A stretch of 6,577 nt of DNA from Euryarchaeota archaeon UBA136 (GCA_002506485.1 DAXQ01000034.1:1-6577), one strand, 5' to 3'. Shown: positions 1 through 5,570, counted from the stretch's first letter. The notes: generated from the letters alone by a model not told the origin. A program made the numbers and translations.

Positions 1-11
1 TAGTAAACGAT

Positions 12-73
12 ATTCATGTAAATCGTATATTTGTGTATGTTATTCGTATGTAAATCATATACTGGTGTGTGTT
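12..73. repeat. Imperfect tandem repeat, two copies of about 31 bp
   Basis: Copy 1 (12-41) and copy 2 (42-73) both begin ATTC, contain ATGTAAATC, and end in a TGTGTATGTT / TGTGTGTGTT segment. They differ by a 2-nt insertion and a few substitutions. The block lies in very AT-rich DNA upstream of the zinc-ribbon gene. It may be a regulatory duplication or neutral slippage; the sequence alone does not decide. Confidence 0.65.
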
Positions 74-105
74 ATTTCAGTTTTTGACAAAAAATTGTGA
101 AATAA
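72..105. repeat. AT-rich inverted repeat / hairpin
   Basis: TTATTTCA (72-79) is perfectly complementary to TGAAATAA (98-105). Inside it TTTTT (81-85) can pair with AAAAA (90-94) around a GACA loop, leaving a small asymmetric internal loop (1 nt against 3 nt). It could be an operator for a dimeric regulator or a transcript-end hairpin for a gene lying to the left of the window. T-rich tracts follow at 125-130 and 154-160. Confidence 0.55.
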
Positions 106-160
106 ATTATACAAAATGTTATTATTTTTTACATTATTTACATGTTTTTAGCCTTTTTTT

Positions 161-179
161 AGGTAAAACTATATATATT
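161..179 (+). promoter_or_regulatory. Putative archaeal BRE/TATA promoter of the zinc-ribbon gene
   Basis: The TATA-like run CTATATATATT (169-179) is preceded by the purine-rich AGGTAAAA (161-168), which resembles a TFB recognition element. Initiation about 25 nt downstream would be near position 200. That leaves a leader of about 50 nt carrying the Shine-Dalgarno GAGGT at 241-245. A weaker alternative box, TTTAGTATAAT, lies at 221-231. In DNA this AT-rich, chance TATA matches are likely. Confidence 0.45.
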
Positions 180-250
180 GAGCCATTTTATGCATTTAGT
201 TATACAAAAACTGCACAAAGTTTAGTATAATCTAATAAAAGAGGTAATAA

Positions 251-412
251 ATGAACAAAAACAACAACCGAAACTGCCCGCTGACCTATGAAATGCTCCA
301 GAAAGAGGACGAATGTCCAGAATGTAATGCTAAGATGGAGGTCCCTAAGTTGAACAAAATCCAGGATGTTAAATGCCAGGTGTGTGGGCTTTCTGGAGAG
401 ATTGAGATTTGA
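251..412 (+). CDS. Small zinc-ribbon protein, 53 aa
   Basis: This short gene starts with ATG five bases after a clear Shine-Dalgarno GAGGT (241-245) and ends with TGA at 410-412. The 53-residue product has two CxxC knuckles, CPEC at residues 22-25 and CQVC at 42-45, spaced as in a compact zinc ribbon, plus an extra cysteine at residue 9. The N-terminus is Asn/Lys-rich; the C-terminus ends in a short hydrophobic and acidic segment. There is no signal peptide or membrane segment, so it should be cytoplasmic. Such mini ribbons often bind nucleic acid or act as accessory subunits, but I do not recognise the family and assign no function. It is transcribed toward mutS, whose stop codon lies only 11 nt beyond, with no obvious terminator between them. 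The good ribosome binding site, the codon composition and the paired cysteines argue that it is real. Confidence 0.8.
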   Translation: MNKNNNRNCPLTYEMLQKEDECPECNAKMEVPKLNKIQDVKCQVCGLSGEIEI

Positions 413-423
413 AAAGCGCCTCT

Positions 424-3003
424 CTAAAGCAGTCTCTGCTGGATATCGTGTAATTTTTCGAGAGCCTGTAAAGGTGTAAGATTCATCAAGTCCATTTTGC
501 GAACCTCGTCCAGGATTGGATTTTCCTTGGCTTCCGAGCGGGCACCGAATTCAGTACTGAAAATAGATTGCACTGGTCCAACCTTGGAGACCTCGATGGT
601 AGATCCCTCTTCCAGTTTCTTTAGAACTTTCCTTGCTCTCACCAACACTTCTTCGGGGACTCCGGCCATTTTTGCGACGTGAATACCAAATGAGGCATCG
701 GTCGGGCCTTCAGCTACACGGTGCAGCAATGTCAATTCATGACCATCTTCCTTGGCCTGCATATGACAGTTGATTGATCGGTCCAGAATACTGGAGACAT
801 CTGTGAGTTGGTGATAGTGAGTAGCGAACATGGTCTTGACACCTTTATCAGCGTGCAATTCTTCTGAGACTGCCCAAGCCAGTGCCAATCCGTCAAAAGT
901 AGAAGTTCCTCTTCCAATCTCATCTAGAAGTACAAGACTGTCAGGAGTCGCATTCCTTAGAATATTAGCCAATTCCAACATTTCGACCATAAAAGTTGAA
1001 TGCCCGTGTACGAGGTCATCATGCGCACCTACGCGCGTGAATACCCGATCTACAATCCCCAGTCTAGCCGATGATGCAGGAACGAAACAACCGGCCTGGG
1101 CCATCACACATATGAGTGCGGTCTGCCTCATGTAGGTCGATTTTCCACCCATGTTAGGTCCGGTCAGAATCATCAATTGACGTTGTTTGTTATCCAATTG
1201 CAAACTGTTGGGGATGTATTGTCCTTCCCTGAGAATCTCGATGACTGGGTGTCTTCCATCCGATATCGATAAGGCTCCATCATCTGACATCTCGGGTCTG
1301 ACGTAATTGTTGGCTTGACTGACCTCGGCCAGAGAACATATACCGTCTATTCTAGAGACTGCCATAGTGGTAGACTGCAACGAACCCAGGAATTCCATAA
1401 TCCATTCCCTCAGTTCCTTGAATAGTTCGGTTTCCAGTGACTGCGACCTCTCATCTGCTCTCAGTATGGACGTTTCTTTCTCCTTCAATTCAGGAGTGAT
1501 ATACCTGTCTCCGGCAGCAACGGTCTGTTTACGGTGATAACTTTCAGGTACTTTCTTTGCATATGCCTTGGGGACCTCGAGATAATACCCAAAGACCCGG
1601 TTGTATCCAACCTTCAATTTCGGAATGCCGGTCTTCTTCTTTTCCTCAGATTCCAGAGCTGTTACCCATTCCCTGCCGCTACTGGCTCTTGCTCGCAGAT
1701 CATCCAGTTCCTGTGAATATCCCTTCTTGAAGATCCCACCATCTCTGAGGACCAGGGGTGGATCCTCTACCAGTGCCTCAGCCAGTTTCTGGGAGACCTG
1801 TTTGTGAGGGTCTATGGATTTGATAAGTCTCTTCATCAGTTTGGATTTGAGTGGTTCCTCGCTTAGGAACTGCTTGAGATCCTTAAGTGTATCCAGACTC
1901 GAACGGAGACTATCCAGATCCCGTGGTGAGATCGAGCCATGTCCTAGTCGCGATAATAACCTCTCGACATCCTGGAATCCCTTGAGAATGTCCCGTATCT
2001 CTCGACGGCTAAGTGTATTATCGAATAATTCCTGAACTGCATCGTGCCTTTCATCGATCCTTTCAAGATTGTGTAGAGGCCTTAGCAACCAATCCTTTAG
2101 TCTTCTGGAACCACCAGCAGTAGATGTGCGGTTGATGACCGCGAATAAGGTATCCTTGGAAGAATCACTGATAGTACGTACTATCTCCAGATTCCTGAGA
2201 GTCACAGCATCTAGGGTCATTGTATTGGTCTTGACCATAAGGGACGGTGGCCTGAGGTGTGGCAATTCGCTGAACTGAGTATCTGTGGCGTAAGAGAGGA
2301 TTGCTCCTGCAGCTGTAATAGCCATAGGATACGTCTTCAATTCCTCTACATTCCCAAATCTTTCTTCTAGGATTTTCTTAGATACGGGATACATCCAGGA
2401 CTTGGCCTTTCGAGGCGTAGTGTTCATGCCTAATGCCATCATCCAGTTTGCTATGTTTTCATTTCCATCAGGGATTATGACTTCAGCAGGAGAATAGCGA
2501 GCCATCTCAGATTCCAGTGATTCTCTATCTCTAAATTGTGCAGTTGAGAATTCACCGGTAGAGATGTCCATTATAGATAATCCTAATCCATCGTCAGTTT
2601 CATTTACGGAAGCCAGAAAATTGTTGGAATTACTCAACATTGAACCTTCGACAACCGTACCTTGGCTGACAATTCGAGTCACACCTCTTTTGACAAGTCC
2701 TTTGGCACTCTTTGGATCCTCAAGTTGTTCACAGATTGCGACACGATGTCCTTTCTTGATTAATTTACTAAGATAATTATCTAAGGCATGATATGGAACA
2801 CCTGCTAACGGAATAGGGTTCTCAGAATTCTTGTCTCTTGCCGTCAGTGCAATATCTAATTCTTTTGCGACAATTTTTGCATCATCACCAAAAGTTTCAT
2901 AGAAATCACCCATACGATATAAGAGAATAGAATCTGGATTCTCCCGTTTTATGGCGTGATACTGGCGCATCATGGGAGTGGGCAAGAGATTACTGAAAGG
3001 CAC
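424..3003 (-). CDS. mutS: DNA mismatch repair ATPase MutS (MutS1 type)
   Basis: MutS finds mismatches and small loops in newly replicated DNA and, with ATP, recruits MutL. The 859-residue length is normal for bacterial-type MutS1. The N-terminal mismatch-recognition domain has TPMMRQY (9-15) and GDFYETF (32-38); Phe34 and Glu36 match the mismatch-wedging Phe-x-Glu of E. coli MutS. The core has KVGYNRVFGYYLEV (464-477). The ABC-type ATPase has Walker A GPNMGGKST (615-623), the STFMVEM segment (669-675), Walker B with DE at 694-695 followed by IGRGTST, and ATHYHQL (727-733). The C-terminal helix TPLQALEKL (843-851) is the usual dimerisation segment. The start is GTG at 3003-3001; no good Shine-Dalgarno is seen, but the family alignment of the N-terminus supports it over the ATGs at residues 11-12. 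It lies 7 nt after tatC and is probably co-transcribed with it. No mutL is in the window. Archaeal MutS1 is generally regarded as acquired from bacteria. Confidence 0.97.
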   Translation of the reverse strand: MPFSNLLPTPMMRQYHAIKRENPDSILLYRMGDFYETFGDDAKIVAKELDIALTARDKNSENPIPLAGVPYHALDNYLSKLIKKGHRVAICEQLEDPKSAKGLVKRGVTRIVSQGTVVEGSMLSNSNNFLASVNETDDGLGLSIMDISTGEFSTAQFRDRESLESEMARYSPAEVIIPDGNENIANWMMALGMNTTPRKAKSWMYPVSKKILEERFGNVEELKTYPMAITAAGAILSYATDTQFSELPHLRPPSLMVKTNTMTLDAVTLRNLEIVRTISDSSKDTLFAVINRTSTAGGSRRLKDWLLRPLHNLERIDERHDAVQELFDNTLSRREIRDILKGFQDVERLLSRLGHGSISPRDLDSLRSSLDTLKDLKQFLSEEPLKSKLMKRLIKSIDPHKQVSQKLAEALVEDPPLVLRDGGIFKKGYSQELDDLRARASSGREWVTALESEEKKKTGIPKLKVGYNRVFGYYLEVPKAYAKKVPESYHRKQTVAAGDRYITPELKEKETSILRADERSQSLETELFKELREWIMEFLGSLQSTTMAVSRIDGICSLAEVSQANNYVRPEMSDDGALSISDGRHPVIEILREGQYIPNSLQLDNKQRQLMILTGPNMGGKSTYMRQTALICVMAQAGCFVPASSARLGIVDRVFTRVGAHDDLVHGHSTFMVEMLELANILRNATPDSLVLLDEIGRGTSTFDGLALAWAVSEELHADKGVKTMFATHYHQLTDVSSILDRSINCHMQAKEDGHELTLLHRVAEGPTDASFGIHVAKMAGVPEEVLVRARKVLKKLEEGSTIEVSKVGPVQSIFSTEFGARSEAKENPILDEVRKMDLMNLTPLQALEKLHDIQQRLL

Positions 3004-3010
3004 GCCGGTT

Positions 3011-3724
3011 TTAGTGTTTAGTGGTGAGTCTGCCTATTATAATCGAGATTTCATATAGTACCATCAAAGGCACCGCCAACAGGAATTGCGAGATTACGTC
3101 GGGTGGCGTGATCAATGCAGCCATAATGAAGAAGACAACTACCAGATGGCTGCGGTATTGAGCCAATTTGTCAGTGGTGGTCAATTCCAATCTCAGCATC
3201 AGCGTGGTCACAAGGGGTAACTGAAAGGTAATCCCCAGGGAGAAAGTCAGAAGAAAGACAAAATGGTAGAAGGCACTGAGACTATAGGTCGTTTCAAGTC
3301 CCGCCTGAGCCGCGTCATTCTGTAAATATTCAAGAACTGTCGGTAACATCAGTTCCAGGGAGTACAGTATACCCATTGAAAAGAGGACAAGGGCTATTAC
3401 GAGTATCAGTACCAAATCAGTGAAACTTATCTCAGGAAGCATCGATCTGCTACGGATGATACGCCAGATGTGAATCATTGCAATCATAGCTGTAGCGGAA
3501 ATGGCCGCGTATCCCGCCACCCTCATTTTCAGGATCAGATATTCGGCCGGTGAAAGGTAGATCAGGGTCGCATCTTCAGGAAGAAGCCGGTCACTTAACC
3601 ATTCGATAATATCAGGAGCGATGTAGAAAACCGAGGCAAATACGATTGCAGCCAGCAGGAAATACATCCAGGCCCGTTTCTGGAGATTCCCAACAATGTC
3701 ATCATAGGCTGCTGTTTTTGCCAC
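3011..3724 (-). CDS. tatC: Sec-independent (twin-arginine) translocase subunit TatC
   Basis: TatC is the polytopic core of the Tat system, which exports folded proteins across the cytoplasmic membrane. The 237-residue product has six hydrophobic segments (about 19-36, 70-88, 103-120, 151-172, 193-205, 211-231). It carries family hallmarks: SPAEYL (58-63), a Pro-containing periplasmic segment after TM3 (ELMLPTVLEYL, 124-134), FQLPLV (167-172), and ITPPD-x2-SQ-x-LLAVPL-x3-YE (205-225). Translation starts at GTG (3724-3722); a start at Met20 would remove the conserved N-terminal cytoplasmic segment. That segment reads VGNLQKRAW (11-19) where E. coli has a Glu-Leu-Arg motif, so the usual glutamate is absent (see findings). 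The gene diverges from tatA and is followed closely by mutS. Confidence in the family is high; whether it binds twin-arginine signals in the usual way is open. Confidence 0.95.
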   Translation of the reverse strand: MAKTAAYDDIVGNLQKRAWMYFLLAAIVFASVFYIAPDIIEWLSDRLLPEDATLIYLSPAEYLILKMRVAGYAAISATAMIAMIHIWRIIRSRSMLPEISFTDLVLILVIALVLFSMGILYSLELMLPTVLEYLQNDAAQAGLETTYSLSAFYHFVFLLTFSLGITFQLPLVTTLMLRLELTTTDKLAQYRSHLVVVFFIMAALITPPDVISQFLLAVPLMVLYEISIIIGRLTTKH

Positions 3725-3797
3725 AGTACTTCAGTTGGAGAGGGGTTTTGGTTCTTCCCCCGGAAGGTTAATTTACCTCACTATTGGTAGGAAAGTA
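3725..3797. promoter_or_regulatory. Shared divergent promoter region of tatC and tatA
   Basis: These 73 bp separate the GTG of tatC from the ATG of tatA. The only good TATA-like element is TTAATTTA (3768-3775), which also reads as TAAATTAA on the minus strand. For tatA, initiation about 25 nt downstream would fall at the ATG (3798), implying a leaderless or nearly leaderless mRNA, which agrees with the weak Shine-Dalgarno there. For tatC the same element would place the start near 3746, about 22 nt before the GTG. One box serving both directions is an inference. Confidence 0.45.
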
Positions 3798-4064
3798 ATG
3801 ATTGGCACCACGGAAGCATTGATTATCGGTGGAGTTGTACTCCTTCTTTTCGGAGCGAAGAAGTTACCGGAGCTCGCCAAGAGCATGGGCCAGTCGAAAG
3901 CGGCTTTTGATGAGGGTTTGAAGGAAGGGATGAACGAACCCCTGCCCGAAGACTCTGGTGAAGATAAAGTTGAAGAACCAGATTCAGAGGACGACGACGA
4001 TGGCAGCGGTGGCGACGGTGACGAAGAGAATATACATTCTTCGGCACAGGGTGGATTTGGCTGA
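3798..4064 (+). CDS. tatA: Sec-independent translocase pore subunit TatA
   Basis: TatA oligomers help form the passage for folded Tat substrates after they dock on TatC. The 88-residue product has the classic layout: a short N-terminus with Glu6, one membrane helix (about 7-18), the hinge FG at 18-19, the basic amphipathic helix AKKLPELAKSMGQSKAAF (20-37), and a disordered tail very rich in Asp and Glu (about 48-78). Such acidic tails occur in several archaeal TatA proteins. I chose ATG 3798 because the membrane helix begins right after it. A TTG at 3735 in the same frame would add a 21-residue non-conserved extension. The gene diverges from tatC and has no close partner downstream; 59 nt follow before the next gene. 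TatA and TatE/TatB-like proteins are hard to separate by eye, but an archaeal minimal TatA-TatC pair is the simplest reading. Confidence 0.92.
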   Translation: MIGTTEALIIGGVVLLLFGAKKLPELAKSMGQSKAAFDEGLKEGMNEPLPEDSGEDKVEEPDSEDDDDGSGGDGDEENIHSSAQGGFG

Positions 4065-4089
4065 AGAAAAGGAAGACGAATAGTATCTA

Positions 4090-4118
4090 ATTTTAAAAAG
4101 AGCTTATAGTTTGAGGAG
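4090..4118 (+). promoter_or_regulatory. Putative TATA box and Shine-Dalgarno of the membrane protein/EVE group
   Basis: The gap after tatA holds ATTTTAAAAAG (4090-4100) and CTTATAGT (4103-4110), either of which could be a TATA element, and a strong Shine-Dalgarno GAGGAG (4113-4118) five bases before the ATG at 4124. Initiation 25 nt after the first box would delete the Shine-Dalgarno, so the start site is uncertain. Read-through from tatA is also possible. Confidence 0.4.
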
Positions 4119-4123
4119 ACACT

Positions 4124-4312
4124 ATGTTCTCGAGGCGTACAATTTCTTTGGTAGTCGTACTGAGTCTTGTTGCTCTAGGTATTTACAAGATTGAACAGAT
4201 AGCCAAGATGACCTCTGAATTGGAGGATGAGGTCAATCTAGCCATAGAGTTCTTCCCAGGAAGAGTTAAGCGCGATGAATGGGTTAATCAGGCTAAGGAA
4301 TTATCAAAGTGA
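4124..4312 (+). CDS. Small single-pass membrane protein, 62 aa, unknown function
   Basis: The ATG is preceded at good spacing by GAGGAG (4113-4118), and the stop TGA (4310-4312) overlaps the GTG start of the EVE gene, so the two are probably translationally coupled. The product has a basic N-terminus (residues 4-5 are Arg-Arg), one hydrophobic helix (about 7-21), and a mixed-charge helical C-terminal half with FFPGRV (43-48). By the positive-inside rule, the N-terminus would be cytoplasmic and the tail outside, but a cleaved signal sequence is also possible. The RR is not in a full Tat consensus. I do not recognise the family. The coupling to a nucleic-acid-binding EVE protein does not by itself imply shared function. 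Confidence 0.75.
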   Translation: MFSRRTISLVVVLSLVALGIYKIEQIAKMTSELEDEVNLAIEFFPGRVKRDEWVNQAKELSK

Positions 4313-4776
4313 CTAATCATTGGTTGATGAAGAGTGAGCCCCATGTTTATTCGTATGATGATCTGGTAAAGGACGGTAGCACCCATTGGGACGGTGTCCG
4401 TAATTACCAGGCGCGTAATTTCATGCGTGATAAGATGAGGATTGGAGATATGGTACTATACTATCATTCTAACACCAAACCACCTCACATAGCAGGGCTT
4501 GCCCGAATCTGTAAGGAATCCTATCCAGATATCACACAGTTCGACAGGAAATCCAAGTACTATGACCCTAAGGCTACGGAGGAAACCCCGAGATGGTTCC
4601 TGATAGATATGGAACCTGTTTCAAAATTTGAGGAGATGGTTACGTTGGATCAACTAAAGGGCAATTCAGCATTGGAAGGCATGCTGGTCATCAAGCGTGG
4701 CCAGAGACTATCTGTTCAACCGGTTGAAAAACATCATTTCGATGAAGTTTGCAGAATGGCAAACATTCACTTATAG
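4309..4776 (+). CDS. EVE domain protein (THYN1-like, PUA fold)
   Basis: EVE domains (PF01878) are PUA-like folds related to YTH and ASCH domains and are thought to read modified bases in DNA or RNA. The 155-residue product is a stand-alone domain of normal length. Recognisable conserved blocks in order are HWLMKSEP (4-11), WDGVRNYQARNFMR (27-40), GDMVLYYHSN (46-55), IAGLA (61-65), SYPD (71-74), KYYDP (83-87), PRWFLIDMEPV (94-104) and the C-terminal RLSVQPV (133-139). The aromatic residues in these blocks probably form the base-binding pocket, which is family knowledge rather than something visible here. The start is GTG (4309-4311), inside the GTGA overlap with the upstream gene; family alignment supports it because WLMKSEP is normally near the N-terminus. 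The natural ligand in this organism is unknown, and no methyltransferase or restriction gene lies nearby in the window. Confidence 0.93.
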   Translation: MTNHWLMKSEPHVYSYDDLVKDGSTHWDGVRNYQARNFMRDKMRIGDMVLYYHSNTKPPHIAGLARICKESYPDITQFDRKSKYYDPKATEETPRWFLIDMEPVSKFEEMVTLDQLKGNSALEGMLVIKRGQRLSVQPVEKHHFDEVCRMANIHL

Positions 4777-4796
4777 TACAACCTAAGTGCAATCAC

Positions 4797-5093
4797 ATGC
4801 CTAAGGTAAGGTTTGAGATATACAGTACGGAAAGAGGAAAGAAACTCATTGACTTAGGTGAGTTATTGGTAGAGTCTGGCTATCTCCAGTCCTTCAATCT
4901 GGATGAAGAAGGAACTGAGGTAGTTTTCAATTTTGAAGTTAATGCCGGTTTCGATGTTGAGAAGGGTGAGATCAATATGGAAGAACTGCGCTCTTACTTT
5001 GACGCTGCAGATGATGTTGGCAAGAAGTTTACAGATGAGTTGCTGAGATCAGTTTTTGATTTGGATGACACTGGCCATATTTGGAAAAGTTAG
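4797..5093 (+). CDS. Acidic hypothetical protein, 98 aa
   Basis: The gene starts 20 nt after the EVE stop codon and is probably part of the same transcript. I chose ATG 4797, which gives an N-terminus MPKVRFEIYS typical of a beta strand. A TTG at 4749 would add 16 unlikely residues overlapping the EVE gene. No Shine-Dalgarno is evident. The product is rich in Asp and Glu, has no cysteines and no membrane segment, and seems to alternate strands (EVVFNFEV, 41-48) with helices (MEELRSYFDAADDVGKKF, 61-78). It ends in a tail containing DLDDTGHIW. I do not recognise the family and give no function. Low-complexity bias is absent and the frame ends just before a clearly non-coding region, so a real gene is likely. 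Confidence 0.7.
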   Translation: MPKVRFEIYSTERGKKLIDLGELLVESGYLQSFNLDEEGTEVVFNFEVNAGFDVEKGEINMEELRSYFDAADDVGKKFTDELLRSVFDLDDTGHIWKS

Positions 5094-5143
5094 GTACAAA
5101 ACACTGCAAAAAATAGCGCGAAAATCTTTTCACACACTCATCC

Positions 5144-5174
5144 TATTTAAGTATGCCTGAAAGGTTCTATATAC
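5144..5174 (+). promoter_or_regulatory. Two TATA-like boxes before the repeat-hairpin RNA
   Basis: TATTTAAG (5144-5151) and CTATATAC (5167-5174) are good archaeal TATA matches in otherwise gene-free DNA. They predict initiation near 5173 and 5195 respectively. The first fits better, because it would include the 5' halves of both long-range stems proposed for the RNA (from 5180). The segment 5094-5143 just after the hypothetical gene has no other recognised feature apart from the short palindrome AAAATCTTTT (5121-5130). Confidence 0.45.
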
Positions 5175-5204
5175 TCCCCCTGTCTGTAGTAAGTTCCGCA
5201 TTCT

Positions 5205-5517
5205 GGGAAACTAAACCTCCGGGTATAGGGACCAACACAAAGGGGTGTGGAAAGCAGCAAAGGAAACAACTTGGAAGGCCAAGGGGAAACGATCCTGAAA
5301 CGCAAAAAGGGAAAAAGAACCGGGACACCGGGGAAACGATTGGAGCGGGAAAGGAGGGAAACGACTTGGAGAGACAGGGGGAAACAATTGATGCCGCTCG
5401 CAGGGAAACGACCGGGATGCCGGGGGAAACAAAGTGAACGCCGGATAAGGGAACCTGACCTTAGGGTCGGGGGACCAAATCCACCCCGGGCACAGGGAAG
5501 TCAGCCGACGCAAGAAG
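5205..5517 (+). repeat. GGGAAAC array, about 23-nt period, 46-nt higher-order unit
   Basis: GGAAAC occurs at 5206, 5262, 5285, 5332, 5357, 5380, 5404 and 5425. Degenerate forms fill the gaps and extend the array: GGGACC at 5228, GGAAAA at 5310, GGAACC at 5450, GGACC at 5472 and GGAAG at 5496. Spacing is mostly 21-25 nt. Units alternate: those with three Gs are followed by a hairpin, and those with four or five Gs follow a hairpin. The true repeat is therefore about 46 nt. Sequence between the motifs is not conserved, unlike a CRISPR array or a simple minisatellite. Confidence 0.75.
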
Positions 5518-5545
5518 GTAGACGGAACTGTGCCCACTTTATTTT
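5488..5545 (+). terminator. Stem-loop plus T-rich tract ending the array
   Basis: GGGCACAG (5488-5495) and CTGTGCCC (5528-5535) form a perfect 8-bp stem around a 32-nt loop, followed by ACTTTATTTT (5536-5545). The T-rich run resembles archaeal termination signals. The stem shares positions 5528-5529 with the proposed long-range end pairing, so the two stems compete at those bases. Its centre falls on the 46-nt hairpin rhythm, so it may be the last hairpin of the RNA as well as its end. Confidence 0.5.
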
Positions 5546-5570
5546 GGACAGTACTAAGTTTGGTACACTC

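Larger units (their letters stand above)
5172..5551 (+). ncRNA. Candidate structured non-coding RNA with a hairpin array (unrecognised)
   Basis: No open frame here looks like protein; all give low-complexity Arg/Gly/Lys strings. Instead the + strand is purine-rich and contains regularly spaced small hairpins: CUUGG/CCAAG (5270-5274 with 5279-5283), CCGG/CCGG (5320-5323 with 5328-5331), CUUG/CAGG (5365-5368 with 5375-5378), CCGG/CCGG (5412-5415 with 5420-5423) and CUGACC/GGUCGG (5455-5460 with 5465-5470). Each but the third is closed by a 4-nt loop. Their centres lie 45-49 nt apart. GGGAAAC-like sequence precedes each one and GGGGAAAC-like sequence follows it. The ends can pair: CTGTC (5180-5184) with GACAG (5547-5551), and AGTTCCG (5192-5198) with CGGAACT (5523-5529). 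TATA boxes lie upstream and a T-rich tract lies at the end. I looked for RNase P, SRP and tRNA signatures and found none. Transcription and exact ends are inferred. Confidence 0.55.

Noticed and set aside
84..89. TTGACA resembling a bacterial -35 element
   Set aside because: It lies inside an AT-rich hairpin, has no partner -10 at proper spacing that stands out, and the window looks archaeal.
830..1135. Plus-strand frame of 101 codons within mutS
   Set aside because: It is antisense to the highly conserved MutS ATPase domain and has no features of its own.
3735..3797. Upstream TTG start extending tatA by 21 residues
   Set aside because: The extension is not TatA-like, and the membrane helix normally begins within a few residues of the start, as it does from ATG 3798.
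4749..4796. Upstream TTG start extending the 98-residue protein
   Set aside because: It would overlap the end of the EVE gene and add residues unlike the rest; ATG 4797 starts directly with a plausible beta strand.
5464..5495. tRNA T-arm-like sequence GGACCAAATCC
   Set aside because: The T-loop lacks the TTC core and no acceptor, D or anticodon arms can be placed around it.
5205..5517. CRISPR array
   Set aside because: The conserved core is only about 7-8 nt and degenerate, the spacing of 23 nt is far too short for repeat plus spacer, and the intervening segments form hairpins.
5172..5551. RNase P RNA or SRP RNA
   Set aside because: Length would fit, but I could not find the conserved P4 segments of RNase P or the SRP helix 8 motif. 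GGAAAGCAGC at 5249-5258 is only a superficial resemblance to the SRP sequence.
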